Assembly: GCA_016234305.1 (NCBI GenBank)
Contig: JACRFM010000082.1
Location: 1 to 14,313 of the forward strand
DNA length: 14,313 nucleotides
DNA from: Candidatus Kerfeldbacteria bacterium
GTDB taxonomy: Bacteria; Patescibacteriota; Patescibacteriia; Veblenbacterales; UBA10138
Direction of reading: 5' to 3'
Shown here: piece after piece, positions 1 through 5,804 of the stretch
Layout: each line of letters begins with the position of its first letter
How positions within the stretch are numbered: position 1 is the first letter of the stretch
Translations under genes and position numbers: made by a program
The notes under the pieces: model-generated
What the model saw: the letters and a program-made list of their open reading frames with translations, nothing else
Databases searched by the model: none
Told to the model about the DNA's origin: nothing

Positions 1-186
1 ATTGACGCCCATGCGGGCGGCGCGCTTACGAGCCGAAAAACTGCCAAAACCAGTAATCGTAACCTCGCCACCGCTCTTTAAAGTCGCGATCACGGTATCA
101 ACCAAAGCATCCAGCATATCTTCAGCTTGCTTTTTGGTTAATTGAACCTTTTCCGCTATCTTGTCAGAAAGTTCTGCTTTATTCAT
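1..186 (-). CDS. hup: HU-family DNA-binding protein (N-terminal part, cut by window edge)
   Basis: Reverse-strand translation from the ATG at 184-186 gives 62 residues beginning MNKAELSDKIAEK and ending ...RKRAARMGVN at the window edge. HU proteins are about 90-residue dimers that bend and compact DNA in the nucleoid. The sequence shows the HU helical N-terminus (residues 1-40) followed by the beta-region signature GEVTITGFGSFSARKRAARMG, the conserved lead-in to the DNA-binding arm; the arm and C-terminus lie outside the window. A strong Shine-Dalgarno sequence fixes the start, which makes this gene an exception among its neighbours. IHF subunits belong to the same family and cannot be excluded, but a single HU is the simplest reading. 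Confidence 0.95.
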   Translation of the reverse strand, partial: MNKAELSDKIAEKVQLTKKQAEDMLDALVDTVIATLKSGGEVTITGFGSFSARKRAARMGVN

Positions 187-190
187 GGTG

Positions 191-200
191 TCACCTCCTT
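191..200 (-). promoter_or_regulatory. Strong Shine-Dalgarno sequence of the HU gene
   Basis: The reverse strand reads AAGGAGGTGA, ending 4 nt before the HU start codon at 184-186; the AGGAGG core is about 7 nt from the ATG. This is the only textbook ribosome-binding site in the window and decides the HU start. Confidence 0.85.
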
Positions 201-289
201 TCACGTTGATTATATTAATAACTATATAATAATACGAATAAACTTATTATCTCTTCACATCCCGTCCCGTAGTTAATGAGCCTTGACGA

Positions 290-295
290 ATTATA
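290..295 (-). promoter_or_regulatory. Candidate -10 box upstream of HU
   Basis: A perfect TATAAT on the reverse strand lies about 104 nt upstream of the HU start. No convincing -35 box is seen 16-18 nt upstream, where the sequence is A-rich. A second TATAAT at 209-214 would place the transcript start just before the Shine-Dalgarno sequence, also without a good -35. One of the two probably drives HU, but the sequence alone does not decide which. Confidence 0.3.
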
Positions 296-355
296 CTGCG
301 GGGTCACCTCTTTTTTTATTGATTAACTAAACCTAGTTTAATTTTAACACATTAA

Positions 356-1156
356 TTAAGACACTTCCACTAATTCCGCCAGCCTGGCAATAGCCGTAGC
401 CTTACCGGTGAGTGGTTCAAAGCTTACCAAAGTGGCGGCCGTAATAATCGTACCGGATTCCATGGGCTCAAAACGGGCCGGGCGCTGCGTCAAAAAACGA
501 CGCAAACTATCTTCTACCTTAACCCCAATCACACTGTGGCGGGCACCCACCATGCCAATATCAGTTTGATAAGCAGTACCACCGGGCATAATCCACTCAT
601 CGCTGGTGGAAATATGCGTATGAGTTCCTAAAACGGCGGTCACTCGCCCAGCCAAATGCCAACCTAAAGCTACCTTTTCGCTGGTAGCCTCAGCGTGCAA
701 ATCAACGACAATGCCACTGGGTGGATTAATAGCTGTTTCATTTTTAATTATTTCATCAACTATTTTAAAAGGTGATTCTACGTGCTGATCCATAAATACC
801 TGGCCTTGCAAATGAATAAATAATATTTCCCGGCTGCCGCAGGTTACCCGGCGTACACCACTACCAGGCGTAACCGCCGGATAATTGGCCGGCCTGAGCA
901 GAGGATATTTTTTATCAGCTAACAAAACATCAATTTCAGGATTATCAAATACGTGGTCACCACCCATAAAAATACTAACTCCCAAATTCATTAACTCATC
1001 TAAGGTTGATTTAGTTGGCCCGCGACCGTGAGCCGCATTATCTACATTGGCCGCTATAATGTCAGGTTGATACTTTTCACGCCACAACGGTAAAACCGAA
1101 GCGACAGCTAAGCGGCCGGCCTTACCCACAATATCACCGAAAAATAATAAACGCAT
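356..1156 (-). CDS. ymdB: YmdB-type metallophosphoesterase (2',3'-cyclic nucleotide 2'-phosphodiesterase family)
   Basis: Calcineurin-like phosphoesterase of the YmdB family; in Bacillus this dimetal enzyme hydrolyses 2',3'-cyclic nucleotides and affects biofilm decisions. Family motifs in order from the ATG at 1154-1156: GDIVGKAGR (D8), NVDNAAHGRG (D39, N40), GGDHVFD (D67, H68), VVDLHAEATSEK (H154), GTHTHISTSDE (H179, H181) and GTAYQTDIGMVG. An ATG two codons upstream (1160-1162) is also possible; I prefer the inner one because it gives the usual MRLLFFGDIVG start and the D8/39/40/67 spacing known from Bacillus YmdB. The usual ligands E39 and N67 are both Asp here, so chemistry or metal use may differ slightly. 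It lies downstream of rny, the same pairing as in Bacillus. No Shine-Dalgarno sequence is visible. Confidence 0.92.
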   Translation of the reverse strand: MRLLFFGDIVGKAGRLAVASVLPLWREKYQPDIIAANVDNAAHGRGPTKSTLDELMNLGVSIFMGGDHVFDNPEIDVLLADKKYPLLRPANYPAVTPGSGVRRVTCGSREILFIHLQGQVFMDQHVESPFKIVDEIIKNETAINPPSGIVVDLHAEATSEKVALGWHLAGRVTAVLGTHTHISTSDEWIMPGGTAYQTDIGMVGARHSVIGVKVEDSLRRFLTQRPARFEPMESGTIITAATLVSFEPLTGKATAIARLAELVEVS

Positions 1157-1251
1157 AACCATAAAATTTTTAATACCTAATTTCTAATTCCTAAATAATA
1201 CCTAGCCTATAAAATTCCAACGGCAAAGGATATATTAAGTCAAAAGTTAGG

Positions 1252-1367
1252 ACTCAAAAGTCAAAACTACAAGTAAAAATTCAAAACTTTTAACTTTTGA
1301 ACTGTCCCGCTTTGCGGGATCTCGCAAAGCGACGATACTTTTGATTTTTGACCTTTGACTTTTGAGT
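1252..1367. repeat. 116-bp inverted repeat with nested GC-rich hairpins between rny and ymdB
   Basis: The outer arms ACTCAAAAGTCAAA (1252-1265) and TTTGACTTTTGAGT (1354-1367) are perfect 14-bp complements. Inside, CGCTTTGCG (1308-1316) pairs with CGCAAAGCG (1323-1331), and alternatively TCCCGC (1305-1310) pairs with GCGGGA (1314-1319). The rest is low-complexity CAAAAGT/ACTTTTG sequence. The element abuts the rny stop codon exactly. It could be a small non-autonomous repeat or a transcript-end structure; no U-tract immediately follows a stem, so a simple intrinsic terminator is not supported. Confidence 0.65.
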
Positions 1368-2891
1368 TTACCTGGCATACTCTACAATCCTAGTCTCCCT
1401 TATAACATTAACCTTAATTTCGCCGGGATATTTAAGCTCTTGCTCAATCTTATCGGCAATTTCCCGAGCTAGTTTTAACGACCGATAGTCATCCATTTCT
1501 TCTGGTTTAACAAAGACGCGTACCTCGCGACCGGCTTGTATAGCATAAGCCTTTTCCACGCCGGCAAAACCAGTCGCGACATTTTCCAGCTCTTGCAAAC
1601 GCTGAATGTAATTTTCAAACGTGTCCTTGCGGGCGCCGGGCCGGGCGCCGGAAATCGCATCGGCCACTTTAACAATTACCCCCTCTAAAGAATGCGGCGA
1701 ATCTTCATGGTGAGCCAGTGACAAATAAGCCACCTCTTCGGGTAGGCCAAATTTTTTCATAATATCATAACCGATTTCCGGGTGTGAACCCTGGATTTCG
1801 TGGTCAACGGCTTTACCGATATCATGCAACAAGCCACCTTTGGCACAAACCGCTACGTTGGCGCCAAGCTCTTCGCCTAAAAGTTTAGACAATAAAGCCA
1901 CCTCTTTAGAGTGCTGCAAGACATTTTGACCGTAACTGGTACGAAATTTCAGACGGCCTAAAAGCTGAACCAATTTAGGGTCAAGGCCAGCCACGCCAAT
2001 CTCATAAGCCGCTTCTTCGCCAGTCCGGCGAATATCATCGGTGATTTCCCGTTTGGCTTTGTCAATCGCTTCTTCAATACGCCCCGGATGAATACGACCA
2101 TCGGCAATCAATGAATCCAGGGCTTTTTTAGCCACCTGCCGGCGGATCGGATTAAACCCGGAAATTACGATGGTGCCGGGAGTTTCATCAACAATAATTT
2201 CCACCCCGGTCTGCAACTCAATGGCTTTAATATTGCGTCCTTCTTTGCCGATAATACGTCCTTTCATTTCATCGCTGGGTAAATCTACTACCGTCGTAGT
2301 AGTTTCAACCACATGTGAAGCGGCTATTCGTTCCATGGCTGAAGCTAAGATAGTTCGCGCCCGACGGTCAATTTCCTGGTTAGCCGTATCTTCCAATTTA
2401 CGAATACGCACTACTAATTCATCTTTGATTTTTTCTTCGACATTATCCAGTAAAACCTTTTTGGCTTCGTCTTGAGTAAGGGCGGCGATTCTTTCTAGTT
2501 TTTGCATCTGCTCATCACGAATCTTTTTAACTTCCTCGCGGGCGGCTTCAAATTTAGTACGTTCCTCATCGGATTTTTGTTTTTGATTCTCCAGTTCCAA
2601 TAATTTTTGATCAAAAGTAGCTTCGCGTTTTTCCAATCGTTCCTGAAGATGCTGCAAATCCTTGCGGCGAGCTGACTCTTCCTGTTTAGCTTCCTCAATT
2701 ACTTTAATTGCCTTCTCTTTGGCATGTAACAAGATATCTTTCTCTTGGGTTTTAGCGGCGGTCAAAATAGCTGCCGCTTCTATCTCAGCCGCATCTTTGG
2801 AACGAATGGTTAGAAATTTGCGTATAACATAACCCAACCCAAAACCGACTCCTAAACCGATAAGGGTGAGCAAAAAATTTAAAAATGACAT
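1368..2891 (-). CDS. rny: Ribonuclease Y, membrane-anchored endoribonuclease
   Basis: RNase Y starts mRNA decay in many bacteria lacking RNase E. All parts are present in the 507-residue protein: an N-terminal membrane anchor (about residues 4-24, FLNFLLTLIGLGVGFGLGYV), a long charged coiled coil (about 35-190), a KH RNA-binding domain with the GRIIGKEGRN loop (211-220), and an HD phosphohydrolase domain with LLHDIGK (H356, D357) and LAHHED. Length is typical of the family (about 510-520). An AAGGA 8 nt before the ATG supports the start. ymdB follows in the same direction after a 205-bp gap carrying an inverted repeat, so co-transcription is plausible but not certain. Confidence 0.97.
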   Translation of the reverse strand: MSFLNFLLTLIGLGVGFGLGYVIRKFLTIRSKDAAEIEAAAILTAAKTQEKDILLHAKEKAIKVIEEAKQEESARRKDLQHLQERLEKREATFDQKLLELENQKQKSDEERTKFEAAREEVKKIRDEQMQKLERIAALTQDEAKKVLLDNVEEKIKDELVVRIRKLEDTANQEIDRRARTILASAMERIAASHVVETTTTVVDLPSDEMKGRIIGKEGRNIKAIELQTGVEIIVDETPGTIVISGFNPIRRQVAKKALDSLIADGRIHPGRIEEAIDKAKREITDDIRRTGEEAAYEIGVAGLDPKLVQLLGRLKFRTSYGQNVLQHSKEVALLSKLLGEELGANVAVCAKGGLLHDIGKAVDHEIQGSHPEIGYDIMKKFGLPEEVAYLSLAHHEDSPHSLEGVIVKVADAISGARPGARKDTFENYIQRLQELENVATGFAGVEKAYAIQAGREVRVFVKPEEMDDYRSLKLAREIADKIEQELKYPGEIKVNVIRETRIVEYAR

Positions 2892-2899
2892 AACCTAAA

Positions 2900-2904
2900 T
2901 CCTT
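2900..2904 (-). promoter_or_regulatory. Short Shine-Dalgarno sequence of rny
   Basis: The reverse strand reads AAGGA, then 8 nt, then the rny ATG (2889-2891). It is a modest but correctly spaced ribosome-binding site. Confidence 0.55.
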
Positions 2905-2976
2905 GGCACGCTTTCTAGGTTCCAAGTTAGCCCTCTGGCTCAAATTTCCTAAATTAAATGGCAAGTCAAGTCCAAA

Positions 2977-2997
2977 TACCTCTTCGGTCAAGAGGTA
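2977..2997 (-). promoter_or_regulatory. Hairpin in the rny upstream region
   Basis: The perfect 8-bp arms TACCTCTT and AAGAGGTA flank a 5-nt loop, about 85 nt before the rny start codon. On the rny strand no U-run follows, so it looks more like a leader structure than a terminator. RNase Y autoregulation through its leader is conceivable but is only a guess. Confidence 0.4.
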
Positions 2998-3084
2998 GAC
3001 AATTATTTATCGGCGGCTCTAAAAATTTCCGCTAGCTTCATACTTCCTTATCGGTAACGAGCGTATCATTAGTTAAATGGTCTT

Positions 3085-3165
3085 ATGAAGCCTCCACTCC
3101 TCTTATCCAGTCTACTTGATACCGCTTAGCAGGGTAGAGTAGACCGCCCTCATGGAAGCCTTCAT
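3085..3165. other. Nested stem-loop region, possible structured RNA
   Basis: Three helices nest within 81 bp. ATGAAG(C)CTCCA (3085-3096) pairs with TGGAAGCCTTCAT (3153-3165) apart from small bulges. GTCTACT (3110-3116) pairs perfectly with AGTAGAC (3138-3144). TACC (3120-3123) pairs with GGTA (3133-3136). The strand is undetermined. It does not match the RNase P, tmRNA or SRP RNA signatures I know. It may be a leader RNA, a small RNA or a decayed repeat. Confidence 0.35.
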
Positions 3166-3178
3166 TACTTTTGGCGGA

Positions 3179-3217
3179 ATCCGGCCGAAGTCCTCCTGAG
3201 GGAGGACGAAGGCGGAT
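3179..3217. repeat. GC-rich palindromic island 1
   Basis: GTCCTCC (3190-3196) and GGAGGAC (3201-3207) form a perfect stem with a TGAG loop. The flanking ATCCGGCC and GGCGGAT extend it after a short GAA/GAA internal mismatch. It resembles a REP-type intergenic palindrome standing out of AT-rich surroundings. Confidence 0.6.
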
Positions 3218-3374
3218 AGACTGGCTTTAAACTTAATCCGGAATATTAAACCTAAGCGCTGACTAAAAAGCGTAAATAAGTTAAAAATTAAGCAATTATA
3301 TATTACTCCAAAATTGCCAAAAAGGCAAGAGCGGCAAAATACCCAAAAATCTTCAATTTTTATCCGCATTCGCA

Positions 3375-3406
3375 GAAGACCTCGGGCGTGAGCCCGTGGA
3401 GACTTC
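3375..3406. repeat. GC-rich palindromic island 2
   Basis: GAAGACCTCGGGC and GCCCGTGGAGACTTC fold on each other around a GTGA tetraloop, with one mismatch and a small bulge. It is a stable hairpin without a following T-run and probably belongs to the same class of dispersed palindromes. Confidence 0.5.
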
Positions 3407-3478
3407 ATTTTAATAAATCCTAAAAAATTTTCAAATTTCAATCAGCCGCCATCAGCCCGCGACTCGATTGAGCTCGCC

Positions 3479-3526
3479 GAAATCCAGCTGGCGGAGCTTC
3501 GCCTTTGGCGGGGCGTGCTGGCGGAT
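3479..3526. repeat. GC-rich palindromic island 3
   Basis: An imperfect palindrome bounded by ATCCAGC on the left and GCTGGCGGAT on the right, with the inner hairpin CGCC-TTT-GGCG. Its ATCC...GGCGGAT ends resemble those of the island at 3179-3217, suggesting one repeat family. Confidence 0.45.
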
Positions 3527-3539
3527 AAACTTGAAACAA

Positions 3540-3570
3540 AAATCTAAATCCTAAATCTTAAATTCTAAAA
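3540..3570. repeat. Low-complexity CTAAATCC/CTAAATTC tract
   Basis: A run of near-repeats of TCTAAATC / CCTAAATC / TTAAATTC. Similar sequence recurs at 1179-1200 and 11797-11955, always between genes. Confidence 0.5.
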
Positions 3571-3648
3571 AAATCACAATCCGCAAACCCCAAAAATTAA
3601 AACTTAAATTATATTAAGTTAGTCTTAGCTGGATATTGGGTATTATTT

Positions 3649-3685
3649 CCCGCCCGAGGCGGGTCCCCGCCGGCCGTCGGGCGGG
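3649..3685. repeat. GC-rich palindromic island 4
   Basis: CCCGCCCGA (3649-3657) and TCGGGCGGG (3677-3685) are perfect 9-bp complements. The left arm can alternatively pair locally, as CCCGCC with GGCGGG. It lies about 30 bp downstream of the clpP terminator. Confidence 0.55.
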
Positions 3686-3714
3686 CGCCTATGGCGGAAG
3701 AAATTAGGATTTAC

Positions 3715-3744
3715 AAAAAACGTAATTCAGCTGAATTACGTTTT
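3715..3744 (-). terminator. Rho-independent terminator of clpP (28-bp perfect palindrome)
   Basis: Positions 3717-3744 are a perfect palindrome (AAAACGTAATTCAG and its exact complement). On the clpP strand the stem is followed by six T (complement of 3715-3720). It lies about 32 nt past the clpP stop. Being symmetrical with A/T tails on both sides, it may act in both directions. Confidence 0.85.
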
Positions 3745-3776
3745 CAAACTGCAAACTATAATACGGAATCAATTGC

Positions 3777-4373
3777 CTATCTACTGGGCTTAATTATCTT
3801 ATCAACCACGCCGTACTTTAAAGCTTCCTCGGCAGTCATAAAATAATCACGGTCAGTATCCTTTTCAATCTTGCCAAGATTCTGTCCGGTGTGTTCAGCC
3901 AAAATTTTATTTATCCGGTCGCGAATTCGCAAAATATGTTCAGCCCGAATTTTTATATCAGTCGCCTGTCCCTCGGCCCCGCCCATAATTTGATGAATCA
4001 TGACTTCGGCATTAGGCAAAATAAAACGTTTGCCGCGTGTGCCGGCGGCCAGCAGCACCGCGCCCATGGAAGCCGCCACGCCCACACAAATTGTGGCTAC
4101 ATCGCTCTTAACATATTGCATAGTATCGTAAATCGCCAGTCCGCTGGTGACTAATCCCCCGGGCGTATTGACATAAAGCTTAATGTCTTGTTTAGCGTCC
4201 TGGCTGTCTAAAAACAACAACTGCGCAATAACTGCATTAGCCAGATTATCATCAATCGGGTCGCCCAAAAAAATAATCCGCTCTTTTAAAAGACGTGAAT
4301 AAATATCATAAGCCCGTTCGCCGAACTGCGACTTTTCCACCACCATGGGAATAAGATTCATATTAGTTGTCAT
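3777..4373 (-). CDS. clpP: ATP-dependent Clp protease proteolytic subunit ClpP
   Basis: ClpP is the serine peptidase that assembles into a tetradecameric chamber and degrades proteins fed to it by Clp ATPases. The 198-residue length is typical. The catalytic triad is visible: S102 in [10 protein letters not shown]127 in MIHQIMGG, and D176 in DRDYFM. The oligomerisation/fold motifs [18 protein letters not shown] and [12 protein letters not shown] are also intact. The residue before AASMG is Val where Gln is common, a mild deviation. The first ATG (4371-4373) is used here; a second ATG four codons in (MNLIPMV) matches many ClpP starts and is possible. No Shine-Dalgarno sequence precedes either one. 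No Clp ATPase gene is in the window. A strong terminator follows, so the gene is probably monocistronic. Confidence 0.97.
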   Translation of the reverse strand: MTTNMNLIPMVVEKSQFGERAYDIYSRLLKERIIFLGDPIDDNLANAVIAQLLFLDSQDAKQDIKLYVNTPGGLVTSGLAIYDTMQYVKSDVATICVGVAASMGAVLLAAGTRGKRFILPNAEVMIHQIMGGAEGQATDIKIRAEHILRIRDRINKILAEHTGQNLGKIEKDTDRDYFMTAEEALKYGVVDKIIKPSR

Positions 4374-4381
4374 ATGTATAA

Positions 4382-4390
4382 ATTATAGCA
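4382..4390 (-). promoter_or_regulatory. clpP extended -10 promoter, apparently leaderless
   Basis: The reverse strand reads TGCTATAAT, an extended -10 element. Counting 7 nt downstream puts the transcript start at about 4375, two nt before the clpP ATG (or about 14 nt before the alternative inner ATG). The -35 region is weak (TAGTTT at the 17-nt spacing), which fits an extended -10 promoter. Confidence 0.6.
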
Positions 4391-4410
4391 AACAATAATA
4401 AAATAAACTA

Positions 4411-5379
4411 TTAAGCTATAACGCTCCAATCGTTCTCGGTTTGTACCAACTTACCACTAATGGTAAATCCGGCGGCTTTTTTATGCCCACCGCCACCCCA
4501 CAGTTTAGCTAACTCGGCTACATCTACATCTTCACGGGTGGTGCGCAAACTGCCTTTAATAGTCCCATCGGCTTGTTCTTTAAGCACCAGCACGGCCTTA
4601 AATCCCGACAAATCATTTAAAAAATTAGCTACCCCCTCAACTGCCTCCACGCTGACTTTTAGTTCGGCAAAGTCCTGCTGGGTAATAATCGTAGAAACAA
4701 TCTCCAGTTCGGCATTAACATTCAATCTTTCTAAGGCCCGGCCCCAAAGTTTAAGTTCGGCCAAAGTTTTATTATAAACTACTTCGCCGAGTACCCGCCC
4801 CACGCTGGCGCCTTTTATTAATAAATCGGCCGCCGTCTGCAAGGCGATTTCATTAGTAGCCGGGTTAGAAAAAGAACCAGTGTCAGTTAAAATACCAGTC
4901 AATAAACAAGTGGCTATGGGCTGGTCAATAACATAGCCAACGCTGGTAAACCAGTCGTAAATCATAGCACAAGCTGCCGGGGCGGTATAATCTACCAGAT
5001 TAATGTCGCCATATCCATGATTAGTCAGGTGATGGTCAATATTAACTATCGTGAGGCCGATGGGTCGCTCCTTAAATTTATCGCCCAGTCCAGTCATGGC
5101 TGGGTCGGCCGCATCTACACACAACCACAAATCATAATCAACTAAATTTATTAAATTAGCATCAGTTACAATCTTATCCGTTTCCGGCAACCAAACCAAA
5201 CTCTTTGGCACTGGGGCCGGCAAAAACATAGTTACTTGTTTATGTTGGCGACGCAAAGCTAAATAGCAAGCCACGATTGAACCCGTGGCATCACCACAAT
5301 TCTGGTGGCTAGCCAGCAAAATCCTGGCTGACCGCGCCACCTGCTGATTTAGTTGATTTAACTCCGGTTTAGTCAACAT
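4411..5379 (-). CDS. nrnA: DHH-family phosphoesterase, NrnA-type (nanoRNase / pAp phosphatase)
   Basis: NrnA enzymes degrade 2-5-nt RNA fragments and dephosphorylate pAp. Counting from the ATG at 5377-5379 (322 residues), the N-terminal DHH domain shows ASHQNCGDATGS (about 23-34), LCVDAADPA (D89), NIDHHLTN (DHH 115-117) and TGILTDTGSFSN (D166). The C-terminal DHHA1 domain has GSLRTT and WGGGGHKKAAGF. The DHH, D166 and GGGGH elements argue for an active enzyme. Motif I is HQNCGDA rather than the usual HxxPDxDA, so one Asp of the DxD pair seems missing. A TTG two codons upstream is an alternative start. The infB-rbfA-nrnA order is common in bacteria, supporting a translation/RNA-recycling operon. 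The gap after rbfA is short (about 44 bp) and contains a hairpin. Confidence 0.93.
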   Translation of the reverse strand: MLTKPELNQLNQQVARSARILLASHQNCGDATGSIVACYLALRRQHKQVTMFLPAPVPKSLVWLPETDKIVTDANLINLVDYDLWLCVDAADPAMTGLGDKFKERPIGLTIVNIDHHLTNHGYGDINLVDYTAPAACAMIYDWFTSVGYVIDQPIATCLLTGILTDTGSFSNPATNEIALQTAADLLIKGASVGRVLGEVVYNKTLAELKLWGRALERLNVNAELEIVSTIITQQDFAELKVSVEAVEGVANFLNDLSGFKAVLVLKEQADGTIKGSLRTTREDVDVAELAKLWGGGGHKKAAGFTISGKLVQTENDWSVIA

Positions 5380-5386
5380 AAACAAT

Positions 5387-5411
5387 AACGAGCCCTTAGA
5401 AAGAACTCGTT
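5387..5411 (-). promoter_or_regulatory. Hairpin between rbfA and nrnA
   Basis: AACGAG (5387-5392) and CTCGTT (5406-5411) form a 6-bp stem with a 13-nt loop just before the nrnA start. No U-run follows on the gene strand, so it may modulate translation or mRNA processing rather than terminate. Weak evidence. Confidence 0.3.
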
Positions 5412-5423
5412 AGTCTATATAAC

Positions 5424-5804
5424 TCAAGCTAACTTGTCAAGCAGTCTGTTAACCACCTCGGCTTTTTCTTCACTATCATCTATATAAAAAACCAATCTAG
5501 GCACGCGATAAATACGCAGCCGGTGATTGATAAAACGCTGTAACTCGCCGCGAGCGGCCTGTACTAAATGTAAAACGCGCGTAGCCTCCGTAAAAGGTAT
5601 AACACTTAAGCCCACCCTGGCTAGACTGTAATCAGCCGGCACTTCAACTTGCGAAATGGTCAACAAAACATTGCCAGGCAGTTCCAGCTCGCGCGTCATA
5701 ATCCTGCCTAATTCAGCTCGAATTAGACTATTCATTTTCAGTAAACGCCGCGTCTTGACGTCGGCGGTACTGTTTCTATAGGGAACGCTGTCTGACCTCT
5801 TCAT
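5424..5804 (-). CDS. rbfA: Ribosome-binding factor A
   Basis: RbfA is a small KH-fold protein that binds the 30S subunit and helps 16S rRNA 5'-end maturation. The 126-residue frame contains the family opening RRLLKMNSLIRAELGRIMTREL, then LTISQVEVPADYSLARVGLSV and a C-terminal RGELQRFINHRLRIYRVPRLVFYIDDS, all typical. The ATG at 5802-5804 is the only start upstream of the conserved RRLLKMNS helix, as no GTG or TTG lies in between, so the gene overlaps the infB end by 29 nt. No Shine-Dalgarno sequence is visible, which points to translational coupling with infB. Confidence 0.93.
   Translation of the reverse strand: MKRSDSVPYRNSTADVKTRRLLKMNSLIRAELGRIMTRELELPGNVLLTISQVEVPADYSLARVGLSVIPFTEATRVLHLVQAARGELQRFINHRLRIYRVPRLVFYIDDSEEKAEVVNRLLDKLA

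Larger units (their letters stand above)
2892..3776. other. 885-bp intergenic region between clpP and rny, no convincing gene
   Basis: I see no tRNA, rRNA, CRISPR repeat or recognisable protein here. The longest open frame (3112-3441, minus) translates into a composition unlike a real protein and runs through palindromic repeats. The region instead holds a perfect hairpin near rny, a nested stem-loop region, four GC-rich palindromic islands, a 'CTAAATCC' low-complexity tract and the clpP terminator. The rny promoter should lie in its left part, but no clear -35/-10 pair was found. A TTGACT on the reverse strand around 2965-2970 lacks a good -10. Confidence 0.6.

Noticed and set aside
2170..2475. 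101-residue frame antisense to rny
   Set aside because: Shadow of the RNase Y coding sequence across the KH domain; no independent signals.
3112..3441. 109-residue open frame on the minus strand
   Set aside because: It reads through two palindromic islands (peptide SPRAHARGL arises from a hairpin), has no ribosome-binding site or recognisable domain, and its composition is unlike the neighbouring proteins.
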